Below, piece after piece: positions 1 through 8,054 of a stretch of DNA of 47,456 bases. Position 1 is the stretch's first letter. Each line of letters starts with the position of its first letter. The position numbers and the translations under genes are program-made. The notes under the pieces were generated by a model. It saw nothing but the letters and a program-made list of their open reading frames with translations, did not search any database and had not been told where the DNA came from. The DNA lies in contig CBRAFO010000018.1 in the NCBI GenBank assembly GCA_967755175.1, positions 1 through 47,456 on the forward strand. The letters are read 5' to 3'. Source of the DNA: Rariglobus sp967755175 (lineage in GTDB: Bacteria > Verrucomicrobiota > Verrucomicrobiia > Opitutales > Opitutaceae).

Positions 1-431
1 TCGATGAGGATGGCGAGTTCGACTTTGGCGGGACGCCCGTGGTCGAACAGTTCGTCGAGGGAGGCTTTAACTGTGCGGCCAGAGAAAAGGACATCGTCGA
101 TGAGGATGACGGTCGCACCGGTCACATCGACCGGGATGCGCGTGGGGGCGAACTCTTTGGGAATGGGATTCCGGTCGATGTCGTCGCGATGAAAGGAGAT
201 GTCGAGCGTTCCCACGCTGACGCGGAGGGCAGGGACGAGGACCGAAAGGCACTGGGCCAGCCGCCGGGTGAGTTCGATGCCGCCGTTGGCGATGCCCAAG
301 AGGACGAGCGGTGCGGTGTGCGCGTGGCGTTCGCCAATGGCATGGGCGAGCCGCTCAATGGCGGCGTGGATCTCGGCGACGGGAAGGCTTTTCGGTGCGG
401 GCACGAGGGTTGGTTGTGCCGCCCGCCCCAT
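1..431 (-). CDS. pyrR: PyrR-type uracil phosphoribosyltransferase / pyrimidine regulator, 3' end cut
   Basis: PyrR-family phosphoribosyltransferase. These proteins convert uracil and PRPP to UMP, and in many bacteria also bind pyr mRNA. About 143 codons are visible and the C-terminus lies beyond base 1. The PRPP-binding loop VILVDDVLFSGRTVKASLDE is clear, preceded by the PyrR-like segment LGIANGGIELTRRL and a DISFHRDD stretch, and followed by GRPAKVELAILID. The ATG at 431 was chosen; an in-frame ATG at 479 would add 16 residues of low family likeness. Neither start has a convincing Shine-Dalgarno. The gene begins 62 bases (or 14 from the alternative start) after the ligD stop on the same strand, so it may share the NHEJ transcript. 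The family call rests on motifs; whether it regulates RNA cannot be seen. Confidence 0.85.
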   Translation of the reverse strand, partial: MGRAAQPTLVPAPKSLPVAEIHAAIERLAHAIGERHAHTAPLVLLGIANGGIELTRRLAQCLSVLVPALRVSVGTLDISFHRDDIDRNPIPKEFAPTRIPVDVTGATVILIDDVLFSGRTVKASLDELFDHGRPAKVELAILI

Positions 432-493
432 GGACGGACAAGCGGGAAATACCACTGCTCGCACGGGCCAATGGAACATCGCCAAAACGTCGG

Positions 494-2008
494 CTAACTG
501 CTCTGCCATTGCGCATCGTTGTCTTTGGCGATGCGCACCATCGAGCGGCGGGTGAGCGCTGAGCTATCGTCTTGGCGGGCAGAAATCGGTTTGGCGGCCT
601 CGCCCGATTTGGCGATTAACCACACGTCCTTTCCATCGTCGCTGCGGATTTTGAACAGGTGCCACTCGCCTTTGAGCTTCTTGCCGGCGAGTCGCAGTTT
701 GAGGGTGCCCGAGGCGTAGTCGCCCCCGAGCAGCTCATAGGTGCCGATATCCCACACCATGACTGTGCCGCCGCCATATTGGCCTTTGGGGATGGTGCCC
801 TCGAATTTTAGGTAATCGAGGGGGTGATCCTCGACGGCGAAGGCCGACCGTTTAACGCCCAGTTCCGTCGGCACGCCTTTGGGAATCGCCCACGACTTCA
901 ACGTCCCGTCCATCTCCAGCCGGAAGTCGTAATGCAGGTGAGACGCCGCGTGTTTCTGAATAACGAAGCGGTTTCCCGCGTCCGCGTCTCCAGTTGATGG
1001 CGCGGGCGGAGGCTCCTTCGTTTTTGAGAAGTCGCGTTTCGCTTCGTATGACTTCAGTGCCTTTCCGCCAACGCGGCCTCCACTATTGATCGCGGCGGCC
1101 GGAGCTGATTTGGGGCTGAATGCCTTCGGCAACTTTTGCTTGAGCGTGAGCACGGGTGCGAAGAGGTCGCCGAGTTTTTCCAAACGCTTGAGCGCGGCGT
1201 CGGGCGTGAAGAACAGGGTTTCGGGTCGTTTGAGGCGTTTCAATTCGTCCCAGGTGACGGGCATGGAAATGAACGGCTCTTCGCGTTTTCCGCGCATCGA
1301 GTAAACCGACACCGTGGTCTTGGACGTGTTGTTCTGGCTCCAGTCGATGAACACCCGGCCGAGCCGTTGCTCCTTGGCCATCTTGCGCACGATCAACTCG
1401 GGATGTTGCTGCTGCAAAAGCTCGGCCATCGCTTTGGCGAAGCTGGAAGTCGCGTGATAGGTGGTCGTCGTATTCAGGGGCACGTAAACCTGCAGGCCCT
1501 TCGAGCCGGACACCTTGGCGAAAGCCGTTAAGTCGAGGCCGTCGGTGACCTCTTTAACGAGGAAGGCCACGCGTGCGCAGGTGACCAGGTCGGCGCCTTC
1601 TCCTGGATCGAGGTCGAAGACGACGTGCGTGGGCTGATCGAGCTTCGGCACGCGATGGAGAAACGGGTGAAGCTCCACCGCCGCGAGATTCGCGCACCAC
1701 GCCAGCGTCGTGGCGTCGTTGATCACGATGTAGTTCGTCTGCCCGGGATGATGTCGTCGGTCCACCGCATGGGTCTTGATCCACGCCGGCGCGAATCGCG
1801 GGACGTTTTTCTCATAAAACTTTTCGCCCGTCACGCCGTCGGGAAAACGAATGAGAGTGACCGGTCGTTGCTTCAGGTGCGGCAGGATAAATGGCGCGAC
1901 GTCCACGTAGTATTGGATCATCTGCCCCTTGGTGAAACCGGTTTTTGGGAAGAAAACTTTATCGAGATTCGTGAACTTAACCTCGGGAGCTTGAGCGCGC
2001 GCCGGCAT
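494..2008 (-). CDS. ligD: LigD-like NHEJ protein: polymerase and 3'-phosphoesterase domains, no ligase domain
   Basis: Processes DNA ends in bacterial non-homologous end joining. Residues about 8-295 form the archaeo-eukaryotic primase-like polymerase (POL) domain: FDLDPGEG carries metal-binding Asp132 and Asp134, SGSKGLQVYVPL follows, and FIDWSQN supplies the third Asp (about 222). Residues about 345-480 form the 3'-phosphoesterase (PE) domain: QKHAASHLHYDFRLEMDG, then EDHPLDYLKFEGTIPKGQYG. The linker between them is rich in Ala, Ser and Lys. The order POL-PE matches the first two domains of the mycobacterial POL-PE-LIG enzyme, but the protein stops at the PE boundary (504 aa) and no ligase motif follows in any frame before pyrR. 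It lies 51 bases downstream of ku. A separate ligase must act elsewhere; that is inference. Confidence 0.93.
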   Translation of the reverse strand: MPARAQAPEVKFTNLDKVFFPKTGFTKGQMIQYYVDVAPFILPHLKQRPVTLIRFPDGVTGEKFYEKNVPRFAPAWIKTHAVDRRHHPGQTNYIVINDATTLAWCANLAAVELHPFLHRVPKLDQPTHVVFDLDPGEGADLVTCARVAFLVKEVTDGLDLTAFAKVSGSKGLQVYVPLNTTTTYHATSSFAKAMAELLQQQHPELIVRKMAKEQRLGRVFIDWSQNNTSKTTVSVYSMRGKREEPFISMPVTWDELKRLKRPETLFFTPDAALKRLEKLGDLFAPVLTLKQKLPKAFSPKSAPAAAINSGGRVGGKALKSYEAKRDFSKTKEPPPAPSTGDADAGNRFVIQKHAASHLHYDFRLEMDGTLKSWAIPKGVPTELGVKRSAFAVEDHPLDYLKFEGTIPKGQYGGGTVMVWDIGTYELLGGDYASGTLKLRLAGKKLKGEWHLFKIRSDDGKDVWLIAKSGEAAKPISARQDDSSALTRRSMVRIAKDNDAQWQSS

Positions 2009-2059
2009 GACAGAAAAGAGGCAGGGGATCGTCGTGCCGCGTCGTTGCCGCGTTGTGCC

Positions 2060-2929
2060 TTAGGCGGCTTTGCGTGGCTTCGGTTTCGTTGGCTTTGTGG
2101 TCGATTTCGCGGCGGATTTCGCCGGTGGCTTGGTGGGCGGTTTGCCCTTGCCGCCGGTCGCTTCCTTGAGGCTTTGCTGAAGCACGGAGGCGAGATCGAT
2201 CACGTTGGTCGCCGGCTTCGGAGCGCGGCCGCTGACCGGCAGTTCCTTGCCGCCGCTCTTCACTTTTTCGTCGATGAGCTTCATCAGCGCCGACCGATAA
2301 TCGTCGGTGTAGCGAGCGGGGTCCCAGGCCTCGGTGAGTTGGTCAACCAAGGTCGTCGCCATGGTAAGCTCGCGTTTTCCCGGGCTCTTTTCCTCGGGGA
2401 TTTTGATGGCCGATGGATCTACGATTTCGTCGGCGAAGTGCATCAGTTCCAGCACGAGCAAATCGCCGTTGGCCTTTACGGCAGCGAGGTGTTGCCGCGT
2501 GCGGATGACTACCTTCGAGATGCCCGCTTTGTTGGTGTCGGCGAGCACTTGCCTCAAGAGGTGATAGGCAACGCCACCGCCTTTTTGCGGTTCGAGATAA
2601 TAAGGACGGTGAAAGTAAATCGGGTTGATCTGCGTCAGCTCGACGAAGTCCACGATGTCGATGGTATCGGTGGCTTCGAGGTCAACGCGTTGGAAGTCCT
2701 CATCCTTGAGGACCACGAATTTGCCCTTCTCGTATTCGTAGCCCTTGACGATCTGGTCCCACGGAACCTCTTTGCCGTCCACCTCGGCCACGCGTTTGTA
2801 GTTCACCGGGCTGAGGTCGCTGCCACGCAGCAGGTGGAACTTGAGTTCCTCCGAGCGCGTGGCGTTCTGCAAAGCCACGGGGATGCTCACGAGTCCGAAG
2901 GTGATCGAGCCTTTCCAGATGGAGCGCAT
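2060..2929 (-). CDS. ku: Ku protein of non-homologous end joining
   Basis: Homodimeric DNA-end-binding ring protein that protects double-strand break ends and recruits LigD. The N-terminus MRSIWKGSITFGLVSIPV is diagnostic of bacterial Ku. The core continues with KFHLLRGSDLSPVNYKRV and the beta-barrel region to about residue 230 (for example YFHRPYYLEPQKGGGVAYHLLR). The C-terminal tail, about residues 255-289, is a Lys/Pro/Ala/Thr low-complexity stretch, as often seen in bacterial Ku and thought to aid DNA sliding and LigD contact. The length of 289 aa is normal. The gene is followed by ligD after 51 bases and preceded by a small membrane-protein gene ending 13 bases upstream, so the three probably form one transcript. 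Confidence 0.97.
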   Translation of the reverse strand: MRSIWKGSITFGLVSIPVALQNATRSEELKFHLLRGSDLSPVNYKRVAEVDGKEVPWDQIVKGYEYEKGKFVVLKDEDFQRVDLEATDTIDIVDFVELTQINPIYFHRPYYLEPQKGGGVAYHLLRQVLADTNKAGISKVVIRTRQHLAAVKANGDLLVLELMHFADEIVDPSAIKIPEEKSPGKRELTMATTLVDQLTEAWDPARYTDDYRSALMKLIDEKVKSGGKELPVSGRAPKPATNVIDLASVLQQSLKEATGGKGKPPTKPPAKSAAKSTTKPTKPKPRKAA

Positions 2930-2942
2930 GGGCGTGAGTGGC

Positions 2943-3158
2943 TCAGTCCGGAGGCGTGTGGCGGCGCGCTTTATCGATCTGTTGCTGCGAAGCCGTGGTC
3001 GAGGCGTCGGGTGTCGCTTCTTCCGTCGACGGCTTGTCGCGCACCGTGGGTTTATTGGTCAAAGTGCCGCGTGGCCGGGAGCGCGAAAGCGCGATCACCA
3101 GCAACCCCACGAGCACGAGAGCCATCAATCCGACCAATAAGTATCCCATGCTGGACAT
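2943..3158 (-). CDS. Small single-span membrane protein upstream of ku
   Basis: A 71-residue protein with one strongly hydrophobic segment at residues about 5-24 (LLVGLMALVLVGLLVIAL), followed by basic residues (SRSRPRG) and a hydrophilic, Thr/Ser/Pro-rich tail of about 45 residues. No family is recognised. By the positive-inside rule the tail should be cytoplasmic. The stop lies 13 bases before the Ku start on the same strand, so co-transcription is likely. ATG codons at 3158 and 3149 are both possible. I call it real because of the clean membrane segment and close spacing, not from homology. Confidence 0.6.
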   Translation of the reverse strand: MSSMGYLLVGLMALVLVGLLVIALSRSRPRGTLTNKPTVRDKPSTEEATPDASTTASQQQIDKARRHTPPD

Positions 3159-3420
3159 TACTCATGAGGGGGATGCCCCGCCATTGGCGGATGTTCCCAG
3201 TTTCTCGTGGTGAAATATCCGTGTTTACCCTGTGGCAATCCGTCACGGCTGAGCCTGCACGGCTACGGCTCGAAAAGCCGGACTGTTCACGCTGCGTCCG
3301 TCCGACGAGCCGAAGCAGGAAGCCCCTGATGTTCGTTTAATGCACTGTTTGCTAAGTTTGCCGTGCTCGCATTGCGACGCCCCGAAACGGGCTCCCCGAG
3401 CGCTCGAAAATTCCTTCACC

Positions 3421-4350
3421 ATGACTACTGAAAATAATACGACAGGCCTCGCCGTGACCGCTGCCGCCGAGGTGCCCGCCTCTTACCGGAGCCTCTCATG
3501 GCGTGCCATCATCGCTGGCACCGTGGCGGGCCTGGCTATCCATCTCCTCCTGACCTTGCTCGGACTCGGTTTGGGCATCGGTTCGCTGGAGCCCATTACC
3601 GACGAAAACCCCGCCACGAAGCTTGGCTTGGGCGCGGCCATCGCTTGGGGCGTGAGCGCCTTGATCGCATTGTGGAGCGGTGGCTGGGTTGCCGGGCGGT
3701 TCGTGCCCGCGACGTTCAGGCGAAGTGGTGCCTTGCACGGCTTTCTTGTTTGGAGTGTCGCCATGATCGCGATGGTGGTTTTGGCCACGTCGGGCGTAGG
3801 CATGGCGATGAGTGGCGCGGCCAAGGTCATCGGGTTTGCCTCCAAGCCCGTCGCGGCTGCCGCTTCGGGCACGGCTGACCTGGCCAAGGACGCCATCAAG
3901 CAAAACACCGATGCAATCGGCAGCTATGTCGATGAGACGCTTCAGTCTCGGGGGCAGAACGCAAATCCCGGTGCCGCGGTGCGAGCCAAACGCGAGATCG
4001 GTTACGCACTCACCCGGCTCTTTGCGCCCGGCAGCGATGTAAACTCGCAGGAGAAACGTGGTGCCGTCATCCGGGCCATGACCGACGCGGGCGTGAGTGA
4101 ACAGGACGCGAATCGCATGCTGACCGAGTGGACCGCGTCTTACCAACGCATGAAGGCCGACCTCCAGTCTACGAAGGACAACATGGAAAGGCAGGCTCGC
4201 GAGACCGCGCAGACCGCCTCGAAGGTTACCTCCCACGCCGCCGTGTGGTCGTTTGCGGCATTCCTGCTCGGCGCGGTCGTCGCTTCGTTGGGCGGCAAGG
4301 TCGGTGCCAGCGGAAACACGATCGAAGAGCTGCCGCGCCGCCGCGTTTAA
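3421..4350 (+). CDS. Multi-span membrane protein of unknown function
   Basis: A 309-residue protein. Three hydrophobic segments lie near the N-terminus (about residues 25-50, 70-95 and 105-125) and one near the C-terminus (about 275-295, AVWSFAAFLLGAVVASLGGKVG). Between them is a long soluble Ala/Lys/Asp-rich region (about 135-270) that looks helical and may form a coiled coil. The pattern GLGLGIGSLEP with AIAWGVSALIALWSGGWVAGRF resembles membrane proteins often annotated PhnA-like in environmental bacteria; that resemblance is weak and implies no phosphonate role. The ATG at 3421 was preferred over an upstream in-frame ATG at 3340, whose extra 27 residues look non-coding. No Shine-Dalgarno is seen. 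It is transcribed divergently from the ku operon. Confidence 0.75.
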   Translation: MTTENNTTGLAVTAAAEVPASYRSLSWRAIIAGTVAGLAIHLLLTLLGLGLGIGSLEPITDENPATKLGLGAAIAWGVSALIALWSGGWVAGRFVPATFRRSGALHGFLVWSVAMIAMVVLATSGVGMAMSGAAKVIGFASKPVAAAASGTADLAKDAIKQNTDAIGSYVDETLQSRGQNANPGAAVRAKREIGYALTRLFAPGSDVNSQEKRGAVIRAMTDAGVSEQDANRMLTEWTASYQRMKADLQSTKDNMERQARETAQTASKVTSHAAVWSFAAFLLGAVVASLGGKVGASGNTIEELPRRRV

Positions 4351-4463
4351 CGTCACGCTCTCACGCGCGACGAGTCGCGCTTTACATCCAGAGCCCGGTC
4401 GTGTGATCGGGCTCTTTCTTCGTCTGATGAACCCACGGACGAGCGCCGGGTCTGCGCGCCATC

Positions 4464-4889
4464 ATGCACTGCTTCTCCTTGATCTTGGGCGCGCGCAACA
4501 CGCCGGCAGCAGGTCGCCGTTTCTCCAAGGCAGACGATGAACTGATCCGTGAAATCACCGCGCGACATTTCCCGGATGGCTTCACGATTTTGAACGCCGA
4601 CGGAGGTTGGTTCGATCCGGAGCGACAGGCGTTTGTGGAGGAAGCGGCGCGGCAGATTCTTATCTGCACCTCTGATCGCGGTGCATTGGGTGCGTGGTGC
4701 GAGGGGCTGGCCGGAGCCTTGCGGCAAAAGGAACTCTTGGTCGTGGAGCTCGGCGTGGCTCGGACGTTTCGTTATCGTGTTTCCGCGGGTCCGCACGCCG
4801 TGTCGGAGGGTTATCCACCGGCGTCATCGGGTGCCGGGACGAAACCACTGCGGCGCTCCGACAAAGCGGAACGGCACGGGCCGGCATAG
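4464..4889 (+). CDS. DUF3574-like small protein
   Basis: A 141-residue protein. The core contains FPDGFTILNADGGWFDPE, which matches the conserved centre of DUF3574 (FPdGlTv-DadGqW), preceded by a helix (SKADDELIREITARH) and followed by the strands RQILICTSD and KELLVVELGVARTF. DUF3574 proteins are small alpha/beta proteins of unknown role, usually secreted; here no signal peptide is visible. The C-terminal 35 residues are Pro/Gly/Arg-rich and probably disordered. It stands alone between the membrane protein and the DUF892 gene. The domain assignment comes from pattern memory and is moderate. Confidence 0.6.
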   Translation: MHCFSLILGARNTPAAGRRFSKADDELIREITARHFPDGFTILNADGGWFDPERQAFVEEAARQILICTSDRGALGAWCEGLAGALRQKELLVVELGVARTFRYRVSAGPHAVSEGYPPASSGAGTKPLRRSDKAERHGPA

Positions 4890-4964
4890 GTCGCTTCGGC
4901 GTTACCTGTCATCGTCCCTTCACGGGAGATGATGATCCCTCACCACCTCAAAAAACTATATCCC

Positions 4965-5456
4965 ATGTCCACCGAATCCCTGAAGGAACTTTTGATCGAA
5001 GAACTCAAAGATATCTACGACGCCGAAAAGCAACTCGTGAAGGCCTTGCCCAAGATGGCCAAGGCCTCGTTCGACGAGGAGTTGAAGGCCGGCTTTACCG
5101 CGCATCTCGAAGAAACTAAAGAGCATGTCGCCCGACTTGAGCGCGTCTTCAAACTCCTCGACGAACCCGCCAAGGGCAAAACCTGTCCCGCGATGAAAGG
5201 CCTCATCGAGGAAGGCTCGGAAGCCTTGGAGGAAAAAGAAGCGTCGGCCGTCCGCGACGCGCAGCTCATCGGCTCCGCCCAGCGCATCGAGCACTACGAG
5301 ATGGCTTCCTACGGCACCGTTCGCACGTTGGCCGAAACCTTGGGCGAAGACGAAGTCGCCGAAATTCTCCAGGCAACGCTGGATGAGGAAGGTGAGCAGG
5401 ATAAAAAACTCACCGCCGCCGCCGGTGCAGTAAACGAGGCGGCGCTCACCGAGTAG
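4965..5456 (+). CDS. DUF892 (YciE/YciF-type) ferritin-like protein 1
   Basis: A 163-residue four-helix ferritin-like protein of the YciE/YciF (DUF892) stress family. Visible family patterns are ELLIEELKDIYDAEKQLVKALPKMAK in helix 1, HLEETKEHVARLERVF in helix 2, a conserved C-x-AMKGLIEEG turn, and IEHYEMASYGTVRTLAETLG with TLDEEGEQDKKLT in helices 3 and 4. The Glu/His residues in these helices (E-x-x-H, IEHYE) are the expected di-metal ligands. The start at 4965 matches the start of the paralogue at 10959; an ATG at 4929 adds 12 residues of no likeness. Members are induced by osmotic and oxidative stress in enterobacteria; the exact activity is unknown. It is first in a run of seven co-directional genes. 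Confidence 0.92.
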   Translation: MSTESLKELLIEELKDIYDAEKQLVKALPKMAKASFDEELKAGFTAHLEETKEHVARLERVFKLLDEPAKGKTCPAMKGLIEEGSEALEEKEASAVRDAQLIGSAQRIEHYEMASYGTVRTLAETLGEDEVAEILQATLDEEGEQDKKLTAAAGAVNEAALTE

Positions 5457-5483
5457 CCGGCCGATTTGGCTGAGATCTCGTTC

Positions 5484-5966
5484 ATGAAGGAGAAGACCGA
5501 CCGGGCGAAACCCGCTCTCGTGATTGTTGATGTGCAGCAGGCGTTTTCGGTTCCGCCGAAAATCGTGGAGGGCATCCGGCGGTATTCGCGTCGGTTCGAG
5601 CGCCGGATCTTCACGCAATTCATCAACCCGCCCGGTTCGCTCTTTCGACGAAAGCTGGATCAGCAATCCTGCGCGCCGGGCTCCGATGATATACGTCTGC
5701 TGGTGACTCCTGAACCGGGCGACATGGTCATCCAAAAGGCCGGCTACGGCTTGGCCGCAGGACACATTCGCCGACTGAAATCGGCGGGCGTGGAGCGAGC
5801 CATCGTCTGCGGGATCGATACGGACGCTTGTGTCCTCGCCGTGATGTTTTCGCTGTTTGATGCGGGGATCGTCTGCCACGTGAAAGAAAACCTGTGCTGG
5901 AGCTCCACCGGGCTGCATCGGGAAGGTCTCGCGATCATTCGCGAGCAGTTCCCGGCTCCGCGCTGA
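5484..5966 (+). CDS. Isochorismatase-family cysteine hydrolase
   Basis: A 160-residue alpha/beta hydrolase of the isochorismatase-like superfamily, which includes nicotinamidases and other amidohydrolases. The catalytic triad is visible: Asp in ALVIVDVQQAF, Lys in VIQKAGYG, and Cys in CGIDTDACVLA preceded by the usual small-residue turn. The substrate cannot be read from these motifs. The ATG at 5484 was preferred to an in-frame TTG at 5466. It starts 27 bases after the DUF892 stop and ends 20 bases before the flavoprotein start, so it is likely in the same transcript. At 160 aa it is at the short end for the family but complete in its motifs. Confidence 0.88.
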   Translation: MKEKTDRAKPALVIVDVQQAFSVPPKIVEGIRRYSRRFERRIFTQFINPPGSLFRRKLDQQSCAPGSDDIRLLVTPEPGDMVIQKAGYGLAAGHIRRLKSAGVERAIVCGIDTDACVLAVMFSLFDAGIVCHVKENLCWSSTGLHREGLAIIREQFPAPR

Positions 5967-5986
5967 ACCTGCAAACCCGCGCTGTC

Positions 5987-6892
5987 GTGCACGACGTGAT
6001 CATCATCGGTGGGGGGCCGGCGGGCCTGAGCGCCGCGCTCCTGCTGGCGAGGTGCCGGCGCACGGTTTTCATTTTTGATGCCGACGAGCCGAGGAACTCG
6101 GTGTCACGCGGCCTGCACGGCTATCTCACGCGAGACGGAGTGTCTCCCGATGACCTGCGCGAATTGGGCCGCGGCGACGTGGCGCGTTATCCGGGCGTGT
6201 CGTTTCACAAGGCCAAGGTCGTCGATGCGCGCAAAACGGAAACTGCCTTCGAGGTCATTGCCGAAGGCGGACGGAAAGAACGGTCGCGACTATTGCTGCT
6301 GGCGACGGGTCGTGTGGATGCGCTGCCGGAGATTCCTGGCTTCCATGAATACTACGGCCGCGGGGTTTATCACTGCCCGGTCTGCGATGGTTGGGAGCAC
6401 CGGGACCAGCGACTGGCCGTGCATGGCAACGGTGCCCGCGCCTTCGCCATCGCCCGAGAGCTACTCGTCTGGAGCGACCGCGTGGCGATCTGCTGTGACG
6501 GTCCGCCGACATGGCCGGGCGGGCGGGCCTATGCCGACGAACTGGGCATCCGTGTAATCACCAAAAAGGTGCTGAGGCTGGAGGGGACTTCGACGGGTTT
6601 GCACTCGGTCTGTTTTGATGCCGGTGAACCAATGCCCTGCGAGGCGCTGTTTTTCGATGGCGAGTGCCTGCAGCGCTCGTCGCTCCCCGAGCAGTTGGGC
6701 TGCCGCTTTGGCGAGGATAATGCGGTGCTCTGCAACCTGCATGCGGCGACCAATGTCCCGGGTCTCTACATCGCCGGGAATGTGCGTGGCGGTATCCATC
6801 TGGCGATCACCGCAGCGGCAGAGGGAGTGGAGGCTGCGCTCGCGATGAACGATGCGTTGCTGGACCGCGCTTATCCGCCGTTTTCTCCATGA
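5987..6892 (+). CDS. Thioredoxin-reductase-like FAD/NAD(P) oxidoreductase
   Basis: A 301-residue flavoprotein. The FAD-binding fold starts at once with DVIIIGGGPAGLSAALLLAR. The redox-active disulfide motif is HCPVCDGWEHRD (C-x-x-C), as in low-molecular-weight thioredoxin reductases and AhpF. The NAD(P) fold (LAVHGNGARAFAIARELL) keeps only part of the usual Gly pattern. A C-terminal FAD contact, NVPGLYIAGNVRGGIHLAITAAAEG, is present. The GTG at 5987 was chosen because the FAD fold begins two residues later; the in-frame ATG at 5894 would overlap the preceding gene by 73 bases. Its stop overlaps the next start (ATGA at 6889). The partner thioredoxin-like protein is not in the window. Confidence 0.88.
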   Translation: MHDVIIIGGGPAGLSAALLLARCRRTVFIFDADEPRNSVSRGLHGYLTRDGVSPDDLRELGRGDVARYPGVSFHKAKVVDARKTETAFEVIAEGGRKERSRLLLLATGRVDALPEIPGFHEYYGRGVYHCPVCDGWEHRDQRLAVHGNGARAFAIARELLVWSDRVAICCDGPPTWPGGRAYADELGIRVITKKVLRLEGTSTGLHSVCFDAGEPMPCEALFFDGECLQRSSLPEQLGCRFGEDNAVLCNLHAATNVPGLYIAGNVRGGIHLAITAAAEGVEAALAMNDALLDRAYPPFSP

Positions 6893-8037
6893 AAACGGAC
6901 GCTACGGATGGCTCGGATGGCACGGCTCGCAAGGTGTTCGGGCGCGGTTGGCCACGCGTGGTCCTGGTCGTTGTTGTGGTGATCGCAGGGCTTTTACTGA
7001 TCTTGCGTGTGGCGCTGCCGAGCGTGGTTACCCACGCGTTGAACCGAAAACTGGGCGCCTTGCCGGAATACCGGGGCAGTGTGAGCGACGTGGATCTGGA
7101 GATCTGGCGCGGGGTGATTCATGTGAAGAACTTTAAACTGGAGACTCGAAAAACTCCGGCGGACGGAGTGGTCGCTATTCCGGGAACGCGTCTGGCGGTC
7201 GCGTGGCGTCCGTTGTTTCACGGCAAGCTCGGGGGACAGGCCGTGATCGAAAATGCCGAGCTGGTGGTGTTCAACGACGAGGCCATTCAAGAGGAAAAAG
7301 TATCCCAAAAAGAGGAGAAGCATGAAGAGACGAAGGAGCGGGTTGAGACGGTGAAAAAAGTGGAAGAATGGCAGCAGGTCTTGCGAGAGGCGTTCCCACT
7401 TAACCTAAGTCGTTTCGAAATGCGTGACGGGCGGGTTCGTTTCGTGGATCGCACGATGAACCCGCCTCCCGAAGTCGTGCTGGAGCACGTTGGGCTCGTC
7501 GTGACTGGACTCACCAATCGGCCTGAAAACAAGGAGGAGCTGCCGGCCACGTTGACGCTGGATGGCATGGTCAAAACCGGTGGGCATGTGTTCGTGGGGG
7601 CGCAGATTAACCCGGTCGCGGACAAGCCGCGGTTCGAGGCTCATCTCAAGGTGGACGGGCTCGAGTTGCCTCCGCTGAACGACTTCACGCGCTTCTACGG
7701 CAAGGCGGATGTGCAGAGCGGGCGTTTCACGGTGTTCATCGCGGTGAATGCGCGGGGCGGCTACTACCAAGGTTACCTCAAGCCCTTCTTCGAGGGCTTG
7801 CATTTCAAAGCGGTGCCAGAGGAGAAAAACGTCTTGAAGCGCGCTGCGACGGCGGTGGCCAGCGCGGTGACTTCGGCCCTCAAAAGCGACAAGGGGAAAG
7901 TGGCCACGCAAATTTCGATCCAAGGGAACTTTGCCGACAATGACGTGGACATCTGGACGACGATAAGGAACCTCTTGCGCAATGCTTTCGTGCAGGCCCT
8001 GCGCGAAGGATTCGCGGGACAGAAACCGTCCGACTAA
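6889..8037 (+). CDS. DUF748/AsmA-like envelope protein
   Basis: A 382-residue protein. One N-terminal membrane anchor (about residues 23-46, VVLVVVVVIAGLLLILRVAL) is followed by periplasmic AsmA/DUF748-type sequence: a GSVSDVDLEIWRGVIHVKNF repeat start, and later LNLSRFEMRDGRVRFVD with DKPRFEAHLKVDGLELPPLN. A charged segment (about residues 125-160) rich in Glu and Lys looks like a coiled coil. DUF748 proteins are usually around 1000 residues, so this is a short form. AsmA-like proteins are linked to lipid transport or envelope assembly; a role here is inference. Its start overlaps the preceding stop (ATGA), and its stop is 17 bases before the methyltransferase. Confidence 0.75.
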   Translation: MKTDATDGSDGTARKVFGRGWPRVVLVVVVVIAGLLLILRVALPSVVTHALNRKLGALPEYRGSVSDVDLEIWRGVIHVKNFKLETRKTPADGVVAIPGTRLAVAWRPLFHGKLGGQAVIENAELVVFNDEAIQEEKVSQKEEKHEETKERVETVKKVEEWQQVLREAFPLNLSRFEMRDGRVRFVDRTMNPPPEVVLEHVGLVVTGLTNRPENKEELPATLTLDGMVKTGGHVFVGAQINPVADKPRFEAHLKVDGLELPPLNDFTRFYGKADVQSGRFTVFIAVNARGGYYQGYLKPFFEGLHFKAVPEEKNVLKRAATAVASAVTSALKSDKGKVATQISIQGNFADNDVDIWTTIRNLLRNAFVQALREGFAGQKPSD

Positions 8038-8054
8038 GGGCCGCTTCCAATGCC

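Noticed and set aside
1625..3340. Long open frame on the plus strand (571 codons) opposite ku and ligD
   Set aside because: It lies antisense to two genes with unmistakable family motifs, and its product shows only mirror-composition (Arg/His/Leu-rich) sequence with no domain.
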